Below, piece by piece: positions 33,148-41,604 of a stretch of 41,802 nucleotides of DNA. Both the position numbers and the translations under genes were made by a program. The notes below the pieces were generated by a model. That model was not told the origin of the DNA. It was given only the letters and a program-made list of their open reading frames with translations, and ran no database searches. Every line of letters starts with the position of its first letter. Position 1 is the first letter of the stretch. The DNA comes from an uncultured Muribaculaceae bacterium (GTDB lineage Bacteria; Bacteroidota; Bacteroidia; Bacteroidales; Muribaculaceae): assembly GCA_910576775.1 (NCBI GenBank), contig CAJTJV010000027.1, positions 1 to 41,802 on the forward strand. The letters run 5' to 3'.

Positions 33148-35742
33148 ATGAATTATAATTTACGCATTTCTTTTGCGTTGTGCCTGTTGTTTGTGGCATT
33201 TGTACTGAAAGGTGAGAATAGCCATAATCCACAAGCCAACCCTGAGGCAATAGCGATAAGTGGCAACGCAAGGTTTACGGTCCTTACGCCCGAAATGATT
33301 CGCATAGAATATAGCGACAAAGGTGAGTTCGAGGATAGAGCAACCTTCACGGTACTAAATCGCAATCTTAGTGTTCCTGAGTTTAAGATGTCGGAGGATG
33401 GTACATATTTTTATCTTGAAACTGATAAATTACAGCTAAAGTATCGAAAAGGGACAAATCCGAGAACACTTCCCGCGTCGCCGGCAAATCTTTCAATCAA
33501 AATGAATCATGACGGCAGGGAAGTCCTATGGTATCCGGGCAAACCTGATCCTGTCAATCTTAAAGGGACATGCCGTACGCTTGACGGCAGCAATGGCGAT
33601 AATAAGCGTTCCGAATTGGAAAATGGTTTGATTTCACGTTCCGGTTGGGCTGTAATCGAAGATTCCTGGACATCGGCGCGCGCTGACGGCAGCCGTTCGT
33701 TTGCCCTCGAACCCAACGAAGAACTTGGTTATGACTGGTGGGCGGAACGTAAGGATCCTCACGCCATGGACATATATTTTCTTGGATACGGGAAAAACTA
33801 TAAGAAGGCACTCTATGATTATACATCGATAGCCGGTAAGATTCCTTTGCCGCCGGATTATGTTTTCGGTTACTGGTATAGCAAATATTCTTCTTATTCG
33901 TCTGAAGACTACCGTAATATCATGAAAGAACTTTCTGATAACGATATCCCTACTGATGTGATGATACTTGATATGGACTGGCATTGGAATGGAAGTGAGG
34001 CAAGCATGTCAGGGGGCCGTGGTGGTTGGACCGGTTGGTCGTGGAACACCAACCTGATTCCTGATCCCAAGGGACTTCTGAAAGAAATCCACGATAATAA
34101 TTTCAGACTTGCGCTCAATCTGCACCCGGCCGATGGTGTCAATAACAGTGAATCGCCGGAGTATTTCAATGCTATGAATCAGTATCTCAATGGGAAATAT
34201 GATGTTCAGGAATCTTGGGGAAAAAGAATACCTTGGTATCTTGATAATTCTGATTTCACAAATGCATTCTTCAGTACCATCATAAGGGATCATGAAAGCG
34301 AAGGTGTCGATTTCTGGTGGCTTGACTGGCAGCAACATCTGACAAGTCCCTATACCAATGGTCTGGGACAGACTTTCTGGTGCAATCATGTGTTCTATAA
34401 CGATATGGTGAAGAACCGTCCGGAACATCGTCCTGTTATATTCCATCGTTGGGGTGGAATGGGTAGTCACAGATACCAGATAGGTTTCTCCGGAGACGCA
34501 CTTATAAATTTCCCGACTCTCGCATTCCAACCATATTTTACTGCGACTGCTTCGAATGTAGGTTACGGTTATTGGGGACATGATTTAGGGGGACATGCTT
34601 TTACGGATGAGTCTATTGTCAACGATCCGGAACTTGTGCTTCGCTGGATTCAGTTCGGGGTATTCTCTCCCATTTTAAGAACACATGCAACAAACGATTC
34701 CCGTATCGAACGTCGTATCTGGAAATTCCCGAATCTTCCCGACCTGCGCAATGCCGTGAAACTCCGATATTCTCTCTTCCCCTATATCTATACAATGGCG
34801 CGTGAGACTTATGATACCGGCATTTCTATCTGTCGACCTCTTTATTATGAATATCCTGACAATGAAGAAGCGTACTCATTCGAGGGTGAATATTTCTTCG
34901 GTAATGATATATTGGTAGCTCCTATCACGGAGGCTTCCGAAAATGGTGTATGCACCAAGACAATCTGGTTCCCGGAAGGAAAATGGTGGAGTGTGGCTAC
35001 AAACCGTATCATTGAAGGGCCGTGTACTATAAGCATGCAGTTCTCTGCGACGGATATTCCGTATTTTTATCGTGAAGGTTCAATCGTTCCGTTGAATCCA
35101 TCTGATGTAAAGAATGTTACTACCCGTCCGGATCATTTAATTCTGAATGTTATTGCCGGCAGAGACGGCGATGGAAAATTATATGAAGATGCCGGCGACA
35201 ATAGTGACTACGATGTAAAATATGCCACAACCCGGTTATCTCAGACTAAGAACGGAAATGTACGTATGCTCGTGATCAATCCCCGTGAGGGTGTGGCTGA
35301 TAATCTGCCTGCCGCGAGGTCGTATACGCTAAAGATATTCAATTCGCGTAAACCTGAATCGGTTAAGATTAACGGCAAACTCACTGATCAGTTCAGTTAT
35401 GATGAGGATGCATTCTGTGCAACAATTGATGTGCCCTCTTTCGGGTGCGATACAATGGTGACTGTTGAGATTGAAGAATCTGCAGCCGGCCTGAACGAAA
35501 TTGCAGATATACTCCCTCGAATCCATTATGACAGAGTTTCCGATACTCTGACTGTCAATTTGGGGCAGAACAGAAACAAGGTTGAACTTTCAATGTTCAA
35601 TCTTGCCGGAACGGAGTGTTTCAAGCAGAAATATTATAATGTTTCTCATTTTTCCGAGAAATTGTCCATGCTTGCACCTCAGTTGTATGTTTGCAACATC
35701 AAGGCTGATGAGTATGTGTTGACAGACAAAATATTAAAATAA
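33148..35742 (+). CDS. GH31 alpha-glucosidase-type enzyme with C-terminal sorting-like domain
   Basis: An 864-residue secreted enzyme. Residues 1-22 are a signal peptide. The N-terminal GH31 beta-sandwich is followed by a (beta/alpha)8 barrel: PLPPDYVFGYWYSKYSSYS, PTDVMILDMDWHW, GVDFWWLDWQQH with probable nucleophile Asp393, and HRYQIGFSGD with probable acid/base Asp450. C-terminal beta domains follow (YLFGND-like YFFGNDILVAPI, IPYFYREGSIVPL). The last 75 residues (HYDRVSDTLTVNLGQNRNKV.. MFNLAGTECF.. LYVCNIKADEYVLTDKILK) look like a type IX secretion domain. GH31 enzymes release alpha-linked glucose or xylose; in this locus alpha-glucosidase action is likely. The next gene starts 11 nt after its stop. 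Confidence 0.9.
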   Translation: MNYNLRISFALCLLFVAFVLKGENSHNPQANPEAIAISGNARFTVLTPEMIRIEYSDKGEFEDRATFTVLNRNLSVPEFKMSEDGTYFYLETDKLQLKYRKGTNPRTLPASPANLSIKMNHDGREVLWYPGKPDPVNLKGTCRTLDGSNGDNKRSELENGLISRSGWAVIEDSWTSARADGSRSFALEPNEELGYDWWAERKDPHAMDIYFLGYGKNYKKALYDYTSIAGKIPLPPDYVFGYWYSKYSSYSSEDYRNIMKELSDNDIPTDVMILDMDWHWNGSEASMSGGRGGWTGWSWNTNLIPDPKGLLKEIHDNNFRLALNLHPADGVNNSESPEYFNAMNQYLNGKYDVQESWGKRIPWYLDNSDFTNAFFSTIIRDHESEGVDFWWLDWQQHLTSPYTNGLGQTFWCNHVFYNDMVKNRPEHRPVIFHRWGGMGSHRYQIGFSGDALINFPTLAFQPYFTATASNVGYGYWGHDLGGHAFTDESIVNDPELVLRWIQFGVFSPILRTHATNDSRIERRIWKFPNLPDLRNAVKLRYSLFPYIYTMARETYDTGISICRPLYYEYPDNEEAYSFEGEYFFGNDILVAPITEASENGVCTKTIWFPEGKWWSVATNRIIEGPCTISMQFSATDIPYFYREGSIVPLNPSDVKNVTTRPDHLILNVIAGRDGDGKLYEDAGDNSDYDVKYATTRLSQTKNGNVRMLVINPREGVADNLPAARSYTLKIFNSRKPESVKINGKLTDQFSYDEDAFCATIDVPSFGCDTMVTVEIEESAAGLNEIADILPRIHYDRVSDTLTVNLGQNRNKVELSMFNLAGTECFKQKYYNVSHFSEKLSMLAPQLYVCNIKADEYVLTDKILK

Positions 35743-35753
35743 CTGTTAGTAGT

Positions 35754-37124
35754 ATGAACAAGTTTAGATCAATACTTACTGCGTGTATATGTTGTAGTTT
35801 GTCGGTTTATGCCGGAATGTCAAATTCCATTGAGTATTCCCATGTGAATATTGTAGGTTCTGCAGTGGCCGGAGGTTGGGATTATAACGCAACCCCTATG
35901 ACGAAAATCAGTCATGGTGTGTTCTCCTGGACCGGAAACCTGAAGGCGGGAGAGCCATTCAAGTTCATGAATTCCACGGACGGTTGGAACAAGCATATTG
36001 TTGCGACAACCCACGATGAATTATTGAACGAAGATGAAATTCATCCGCTTGATTTCTATGCAAACAGGCAGCTTCCCGACAATCTTGATAAAAAGTTTCG
36101 TGTTTCCAAAACCGGCAAGTATCAGTTGATTGTCGATTTGATGAGCATGAGTGTATGTCTGAAGAAGGCTCCCGCCGAGATGAAATATCCGGATAAATAT
36201 TATGTTACCGGCTCAGCTATTGATAACGAAGTGGTAGAACTTGATAAGATTCTCAATTTCGAATTCAAGAAATCCATATCGTGTAAACCTGGTAATATAA
36301 TATTGATGGACACGCCTGTCAGAGGCGAGAATACACGTTATTATGTTCCGATGTTCGAGGATGTCGATGTGACATTCGGCCGTGGCTATACATCTACTCT
36401 AAACGTTACAACCGATGAAAACTCAAGAGGATGGAGTGTATCTGTCTCAGGTGACTATACATTGTATGTGTCGTGCAGTCGTCATAATTATCAGGCGCGG
36501 AGATTTGTCCCCCGTGGTACGCTATACCTTGTAGGAGGTTGTTGTGAGTTGGCTTGGGGGTGGGATTCCGGTAATTGTCGTTTTTATCCTAATCCTGAAA
36601 ATTCCGAAGAGCTGATCTGGAGCGGAGAGCTTAGGATTGGATGGAAAGGCAACACCGAACCTGAGAAATTTAAGATTCTCACTGCTCCGAATTGGACTGA
36701 TGAGACATATCATCCTTACATTGCAAATACAAAAGCGGAGGGTACGAATCAAATCAGAACTACTGATGGTGAAGACTCAAAATGGTGTATCACAAGGGAC
36801 GGATTCTATAAAATTACTGTCAATACGAAACTTGAAACCATAACAACAGAGTATATATCATCCCGAAGCGAATCTTCCGACAATGCATTCGCAGGTGTCA
36901 GTTCTATAGAGGATGATGTTGAAATCTCGTTCTGTAATAACCGTATTGAACTGTTATCCGCTCCGGAGCCTGTAGATGTCATTGTCTCCGGTATTTCCGG
37001 ATGTCGTATTTCTTATAAAGAAAAAATTACAAAAGGGATTATTGCAGACCAACTCGAAAAAGGTATCTATATAGTTTCTGTAACAGGAGAAACAATAGAC
37101 CGATCATATAAAATAATGATTTAA
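35754..37124 (+). CDS. Secreted SusE/F-like protein with C-terminal sorting-like domain
   Basis: A 456-residue protein with a signal peptide (residues 1-20, CCSLSVYA-G) and no clear lipobox. Three modules can be seen: about 28-138 (HVNIVGSAVAGGWDYNATPM, GEPFKFMNSTDGWNKHI), a more diverged one at 146-245, and 255-368 (LYLVGGCCELAWGWDSGN, PEKFKILTAPNWTDETYHPYI). These share the fold pattern of SusE/F domains. Residues 381-456 (GVSSIEDDVEISFCNNRIEL.., VSGISGCRISY, LEKGIYIVSVTGETIDRSYKIMI) form a type IX secretion-like end domain. It is probably a surface or released glycan-binding protein. It is the last gene of the operon and precedes a terminator. Confidence 0.8.
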   Translation: MNKFRSILTACICCSLSVYAGMSNSIEYSHVNIVGSAVAGGWDYNATPMTKISHGVFSWTGNLKAGEPFKFMNSTDGWNKHIVATTHDELLNEDEIHPLDFYANRQLPDNLDKKFRVSKTGKYQLIVDLMSMSVCLKKAPAEMKYPDKYYVTGSAIDNEVVELDKILNFEFKKSISCKPGNIILMDTPVRGENTRYYVPMFEDVDVTFGRGYTSTLNVTTDENSRGWSVSVSGDYTLYVSCSRHNYQARRFVPRGTLYLVGGCCELAWGWDSGNCRFYPNPENSEELIWSGELRIGWKGNTEPEKFKILTAPNWTDETYHPYIANTKAEGTNQIRTTDGEDSKWCITRDGFYKITVNTKLETITTEYISSRSESSDNAFAGVSSIEDDVEISFCNNRIELLSAPEPVDVIVSGISGCRISYKEKITKGIIADQLEKGIYIVSVTGETIDRSYKIMI

Positions 37125-37148
37125 GTTTCTTTTACATAGAAGCATTGG

Positions 37149-37184
37149 CAGGAGATAGGCAATTGCAGTCTGTCTCCTGTTTTT
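37149..37184 (+). terminator. Intrinsic terminator of the plus-strand PUL operon
   Basis: Arms CAGGAGATAG (37149-37158) and CTGTCTCCTG (37170-37179) form a ten-base stem with one G-U pair, followed by TTTTT. It lies 25 nt after the stop of the last PUL gene, in the 122-nt gap between convergent genes. Confidence 0.8.
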
Positions 37185-37246
37185 AGTGATATACTATATA
37201 TATACCCGAATCGAATCAGCAGTTTCTGAAAAATGAGAGTTGGAAA

Positions 37247-38416
37247 TTATTTCCCTTGATGAATAAATTTTTCTGACAGCCATTTGCGGATTGGAATATC
37301 GTAGACTTTGACGCTGGCATATGCAATGGCGATAGACGCGATAAATATGCTTACAGCCACCCAGATATGAGTGCTCAGCGGAGCATCGGCATGTTGAGCG
37401 GCCCAGTTCATCTGCACATATATCATTGGATAATGAGTTATATATAGTGGATAGGAAATCATTCCAAGGAATTTGCATATTGCGGTGGTTTTCTTTCCAT
37501 TGAGCGGACTGCCTGCGCCGGCCGCTACTATTGCCGGATAAACCAATAGGATTATTATAGCGCAATAAAGCCCATTTAGCCATTGGTGCGTTTCCCCTCC
37601 GATATGAGGCACTACCAATGTCGCTGCAACGGCAAGTGAACACCACAACATACCCCCGCGACGGAGATTAATGCGCAGTTTACTAAGTCTGAACAATAGC
37701 AGACCTCCGAAGAATGGATATAGGAGACGACAGACTCCGATATAAATCTGGTCGGGAGTAAGTCCGAATCCTCCGATTACTGTATATTTGGCATATTCTC
37801 TGACAGCAAGCAATCCTGTTACATCAAGATTCATCGAGAGGTCGATTGTCAGAAATGCCGACAACAGGACGAATACAGCGAGAAGCTTGGTAGTGAAGCG
37901 TCGTATGAACAGTGCATAGAATATGTTTGCTATGTATTCCCATAGCAGCGACCATTGTGCACCGTTGAGAGAATTTATTTCTTGCCAGCCTCGTATATCC
38001 ATTGACGGCGGTGTCGGAAACATTATACAGCCGAGTAACATAATTAGAAACAGTTTCCACCAAGGCGTCTGCATGACAAGTTCAAATCCCGGAGCGCCGC
38101 TGAAATAAAACCAGAATGCCCCGATAAGACAGCCGAGTATAACCATTGGCTGGAGTCGTATCAGACGGCGTTTGAAGAAATCCCACGTTGTCATTCTACC
38201 CCACCGGTCATCGTAAGCGTAGCCAATTACGAATCCGGACAGAACAAAGAAAAAATCAACGGCAAGATATCCGTGATTTAAAATCTGATAGCTTGGACCT
38301 TTTGAATATGTCTCGAATAAGTGGAATGCCACTACAATCATTGCGGCTACTCCGCGAAGCCCGTCCAAAATCTCAAAACGAGGTTTGGAAGATAGTGGTA
38401 TGGATTCTATTGTCAT
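37247..38416 (-). CDS. Acyltransferase family 3 integral membrane protein (OafA-like)
   Basis: A 389-residue membrane protein of the acyltransferase-3 family. RFEILDGLRGVAAMIVVAFHLF has the conserved Arg and His of the active site, GYLAVDFFFVLSGFVIGYAY is the second signature, and WSLLWEYIANIFYAL and FLGMISYPLYITHYPMIY match the later helices. About ten membrane segments are visible. Such proteins O-acylate sugars of surface polysaccharides or other small exported molecules. It is a single gene, convergent with the PUL operon and divergent from the AraC gene, so it does not belong to the capsule operon. Confidence 0.88.
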   Translation of the reverse strand: MTIESIPLSSKPRFEILDGLRGVAAMIVVAFHLFETYSKGPSYQILNHGYLAVDFFFVLSGFVIGYAYDDRWGRMTTWDFFKRRLIRLQPMVILGCLIGAFWFYFSGAPGFELVMQTPWWKLFLIMLLGCIMFPTPPSMDIRGWQEINSLNGAQWSLLWEYIANIFYALFIRRFTTKLLAVFVLLSAFLTIDLSMNLDVTGLLAVREYAKYTVIGGFGLTPDQIYIGVCRLLYPFFGGLLLFRLSKLRINLRRGGMLWCSLAVAATLVVPHIGGETHQWLNGLYCAIIILLVYPAIVAAGAGSPLNGKKTTAICKFLGMISYPLYITHYPMIYVQMNWAAQHADAPLSTHIWVAVSIFIASIAIAYASVKVYDIPIRKWLSEKFIHQGK

Positions 38417-38437
38417 AAATAAATATCGTTTTATATA

Positions 38438-39346
38438 TTGGATACAAAGTTAGCGACAATTTATTCCACAGAGTTTATCGGTTATACAAAATATTTGAAC
38501 TATATTTGCATTGTGGATAATTCATCTTTTAGATATGATTATGTGCATGTCGTTCCGGAACGACAGATCGGTTTGCACTCGCATCCTAGATGGGAACTGT
38601 CGCATGTTGTGCGAGGTTCGGGAATACGCATTATAGGGGATAAAAAGGAGGCCATAATAGAGGGAGAGGTAATTCTCCTACCTCCGGGTCTCCCGCATGT
38701 ATGGCAGTTCGAACCGTTATCGACGTATGCAGACGGGTGTATAGAGAATATTACAGTTCTTTTCAATACGAAATTGCTTGATAGTATAGCATTGTGTCTG
38801 CCTGAGTTGAAGGCGGCAGTTACCAGTATAGAATCACATAAGGAAGCTCGTTCTTTTTATGGAGATGTCAGGTCGGAGATTGCAGTACTCCTGAATGCGG
38901 TAAAAGATAAGACAGCAGAATCGCGAATGCCTGATATGATAAAATTACTGCTGTTGCTGGCTGATGCCAATCAATGGATGGATGTTGGGCACAACAACAC
39001 TCTCAGTCGTGTTGAGCGACGCTTGGAAAGTATACGGACATTTTGCGCATGTAATTATGCGCACGACATTAGCCTTGATGAAATAGCTGAATATGTCGGC
39101 ATGAATAAGTCTTCATTTTGTACTTTTATGCGTCGGCAAACAGGAAAAACTTTTTCGGAGTATATAAACGGATATCGTCTTCAACTTGCAATCGAACGAT
39201 TGGAATATGCGGAAGATAGTATAGCGGATATAGCTTATTCTGTAGGTTTTGCAAATGTCACATATTTTAGCAGGCTGTTTAAAGCCAAATTCGATTGTAC
39301 ACCTAAATCGATAAGAAATGGAAAGAATCTCAAATATAATATTTGA
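38438..39346 (+). CDS. AraC-family transcriptional regulator
   Basis: A protein of up to 302 residues. The N-terminal half is a cupin-type sensor (VVPERQIGLHSHPRWELSHVVRGSG, GEVILLPPGLPHVWQF). The C-terminal half is the double helix-turn-helix of AraC (ISLDEIAEYVGMNKSSFCTFMRRQTGKTFSEYINGYRLQLA, DSIADIAYSVGFANVTYFSRLFKAKFDCTPKSIR). The start is uncertain: no ATG exists before the HTH region, so translation must begin at TTG 38438, TTG 38495 or GTG 38513. Its stop overlaps the HAD-HD gene by 29 nt, so the two are probably co-expressed. It probably regulates its own operon or the divergent acyltransferase gene. Confidence 0.85.
   Translation: MDTKLATIYSTEFIGYTKYLNYICIVDNSSFRYDYVHVVPERQIGLHSHPRWELSHVVRGSGIRIIGDKKEAIIEGEVILLPPGLPHVWQFEPLSTYADGCIENITVLFNTKLLDSIALCLPELKAAVTSIESHKEARSFYGDVRSEIAVLLNAVKDKTAESRMPDMIKLLLLLADANQWMDVGHNNTLSRVERRLESIRTFCACNYAHDISLDEIAEYVGMNKSSFCTFMRRQTGKTFSEYINGYRLQLAIERLEYAEDSIADIAYSVGFANVTYFSRLFKAKFDCTPKSIRNGKNLKYNI
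38445..38452 (-). promoter_or_regulatory. Possible promoter (-7 element) of the acyltransferase gene
   Basis: Minus-strand TAACTTTG fits TAnnTTTG and lies 29 nt before the acyltransferase ATG. No TTTG is present at the expected distance upstream. It falls inside the first codons of the AraC gene if that gene starts at its most upstream codon. Confidence 0.4.
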
Positions 39347-40592
39347 TTTTGACGGAACTCTCGTTGATACGACACCATTAATAATGGCTACGATGAAAGC
39401 TGCAATTGCAGAACTGCGTCTGCCTCCACGGACAGATGCGGAGTGCAAAGCGACAATAGGATTTCGTCTTGAAGATATTCCCAATGTGTTATGGCCCGGG
39501 GATTCTGATGCTTCGGAATACGCTGTTACTTATCGTCGCATTTTTGACGTGATAAAAGGAAAACACAAGGCAGTGTGCTATCCTGGGGTGATTGAGACGT
39601 TGAATCTCCTTCATGCATGTGGTTACAGAATGGCTATTGCAAGTAGTCGTAGCAGACATTCTGTGAAAGAATATGTGAAACAACTCGGAATATCGGATTA
39701 TTTCAGCATGATTGTCGGAGGCAATGACGTTATATGCGGGAAGCCGTCGGCGGAACCGGTCCGGAAAATACTTGAAGAATGCGAATGGAATGCCGCAGAG
39801 ACCATTGTAGTGGGAGATGCTCCTGTCGATATAATTATGGGAAAAACTGCCGGGACTGCGACATGCGCAATGACTTATGGCAACAGTACCGTAGATGAAC
39901 TTTGTGCAGTATCTCCAAAATACACCTTGAAATCGTTCTATGAATTGTTACCGATTTTAAAAGGTGTTACGTCGGAACTTGAAGATTATGTAGAAACTCA
40001 GATAATTCCGCAATATGATAATTTCGACAAGGCCCATCGCCGTTCTCATGTACGGATGGTAATATCGCAGAGCCTTTGTTTAGCTGATAAGTTGCCGGAG
40101 CTTGATATTGACATGGTGTACTGTATCGCTGCTTTTCACGATCTTGGTTTATTCAATGGACGTGAAAAGCATCATATAGAGTCCGGTAGAATTCTATGCG
40201 CGGATGAATTCATTAACAGATATTTCACCAAAGCTGATATAGAAATCATGAAAGAGGCTATAGAGGATCATCGTGCCTCCGGCAAAACAGAGCCGCGTAG
40301 CCTTTATGGCAAGCTTGTCGCTGATGCCGACCGATTTATCGATTCAGAAACCATTATCCGACGCACTATCCAGTACGGCATATCAAATTATCCGATGCTT
40401 GACAAGGATGGCCATTACCAGCGTATGTGGCGTCACATTACAGATAAATACGGCCCGAGTGGTTATCTTCGTATATGGCTGCCCTGGAGCGATAATGTTG
40501 ATAGACTGAAACTGTTACATGCTCTTATTGCAAATGAAAATTCTCTTAAAGAATTATTCAACAGAATTTACGACGAAGAATTAAAGGAGTAA
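39318..40592 (+). CDS. HAD-HD fusion phosphohydrolase
   Basis: A 424-residue protein that joins two hydrolase domains. Residues 1-215 are a HAD phosphatase of the phosphoglycolate/beta-phosphoglucomutase type: FDFDGTLVDT (Asp10, Asp12), MAIASSRSRHSVKEYV, CGKPSAEP (Lys142) and VVGDAPVDIIMG (Asp167). Residues 220-424 are an HD domain: KAHRRSHVRMV (His240/His244), AAFHDLGLF (His274-Asp275), IEDHRAS and VADADRF, the metal ligands of HD phosphohydrolases. Single-domain versions of each are common. The fusion suggests two steps on one phosphorylated substrate or on related metabolites, but no function can be given. It overlaps the AraC gene by 29 nt. Confidence 0.85.
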   Translation: MERISNIIFDFDGTLVDTTPLIMATMKAAIAELRLPPRTDAECKATIGFRLEDIPNVLWPGDSDASEYAVTYRRIFDVIKGKHKAVCYPGVIETLNLLHACGYRMAIASSRSRHSVKEYVKQLGISDYFSMIVGGNDVICGKPSAEPVRKILEECEWNAAETIVVGDAPVDIIMGKTAGTATCAMTYGNSTVDELCAVSPKYTLKSFYELLPILKGVTSELEDYVETQIIPQYDNFDKAHRRSHVRMVISQSLCLADKLPELDIDMVYCIAAFHDLGLFNGREKHHIESGRILCADEFINRYFTKADIEIMKEAIEDHRASGKTEPRSLYGKLVADADRFIDSETIIRRTIQYGISNYPMLDKDGHYQRMWRHITDKYGPSGYLRIWLPWSDNVDRLKLLHALIANENSLKELFNRIYDEELKE

Positions 40593-40599
40593 GATTACT

Positions 40600-41397
40600 T
40601 TACTTATCTGCGCTTAGTCGCTTTATCTGCTGTTTGAGAATGTGATGTGCAGGACGAGCCATTTCACCGTGGTTGTAGCCGTCAAGCTTGAATATTTGTA
40701 CATCGGGATGTCCGATAAGTTTTAGCATACGCCACAGATAGAGGTTTTCTTCGTATCGCCCGAAGAGTTCAAGTTCGGCGTCGCCGGTGATAATTATATA
40801 AGGCGGAGCATCCTTTCGGATATGAAATAGCGGTGCATATTCGTCGACCATGGGTTGCATCTCTCCGCCCCCTTTTAGCTTGCGGTGTGCGAAATGGGTG
40901 ATGACTTGACCGCTATAAGGAATAAGGGCTGCGATTGAATCCGCCTCGATGCCATATTTGGCAAGCCATTTTCGTTCAAAGCCAATCATGCTTGTCAGAT
41001 AGCCGCCGGCGGAGTGCCCGGCGACGAATATCTTGGATGTATCACCCCCATAGTTTTCAATATTCTTGAATACCCATGCTACGGCAGCAGCGGCATCGTC
41101 GATACAATCACCGATTTCAACATTTGGCAAAAGACGGTAGTTGGGCGCCACTACTACATAACCCGAATTCTTGAGTTCTTTTGGGATCTTGCGGTTTCCG
41201 CCTGTGAGTCCACCTCCATGAAACCATATTACAACCGGCAGATCGGTAAGCGAGTCATTATAGTGTATGTCGAGACGGCAACGTTCTGTGGAATACTTGT
41301 CGGTGTTATTTGAATAAGGAATATCTGTTTTTGTCTGATAACGAGCCGACAGACTGAGTGCGGCGCCAAGGAAGATAAGGGTGATAATACGTTTCAT
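40600..41397 (-). CDS. Secreted alpha/beta-hydrolase esterase (BD-FAE-like)
   Basis: A 265-residue alpha/beta hydrolase with a signal peptide (residues 1-18, FLGAALSLSA-R). It has the oxyanion motif IWFHGGGLTGG (residues 60-63), the nucleophile elbow AGHSAGGYLTSM (Ser129), the region IITGDAELELFGRYEENL for the acidic residue, and YNHGEMARPA with catalytic His243. This is the bacterial esterase group related to feruloyl and acetyl esterases. It probably removes acyl groups from plant or microbial molecules in the periplasm. It is a single gene convergent with the HAD-HD gene (7 nt between stops) with its own promoter. Confidence 0.88.
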   Translation of the reverse strand: MKRIITLIFLGAALSLSARYQTKTDIPYSNNTDKYSTERCRLDIHYNDSLTDLPVVIWFHGGGLTGGNRKIPKELKNSGYVVVAPNYRLLPNVEIGDCIDDAAAAVAWVFKNIENYGGDTSKIFVAGHSAGGYLTSMIGFERKWLAKYGIEADSIAALIPYSGQVITHFAHRKLKGGGEMQPMVDEYAPLFHIRKDAPPYIIITGDAELELFGRYEENLYLWRMLKLIGHPDVQIFKLDGYNHGEMARPAHHILKQQIKRLSADK

Positions 41398-41417
41398 GCT
41401 ATTGTGTTTTTCTGTTG

Positions 41418-41449
41418 CAAAATTAGTATTATTACCGTTTTACTCCAAA
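41418..41449 (-). promoter_or_regulatory. Promoter of the esterase gene
   Basis: Minus-strand TTTG (41446-41449) and TAATTTTG (41418-41425), 20 bp apart, match the Bacteroidetes consensus. The start would lie near 41411, about 15 nt before the ATG at 41397. Confidence 0.75.
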
Positions 41450-41526
41450 TATACTAAAACCAATATAGATGAGGCTGTGTCAAAATAGGCGCGGCCTCTT
41501 TTTGTAGTATGTTTAAAAACATAAAA

Positions 41527-41558
41527 CAAAGCCCTGACTTTCGCAAGCCGGGGCTTTG
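41527..41558. terminator. Hairpin upstream of the transposase gene
   Basis: CAAAGCCC (41527-41534) and GGGCTTTG (41551-41558) form an eight-base stem, with CTT/AAG as a possible inner extension. Hairpins at this place in insertion sequences block transcription that enters from neighbouring genes. Confidence 0.6.
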
Positions 41559-41604
41559 TCATGTCAGAAAGTTTTAGTAACTTAGTGACATAAAACAAAT
41601 TAAA

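Noticed and set aside
34009..34581. Open frame of 190 codons on the minus strand inside the GH31 gene
   Set aside because: It covers the conserved GH31 active-site region in antisense and has no recognisable domain or start context.
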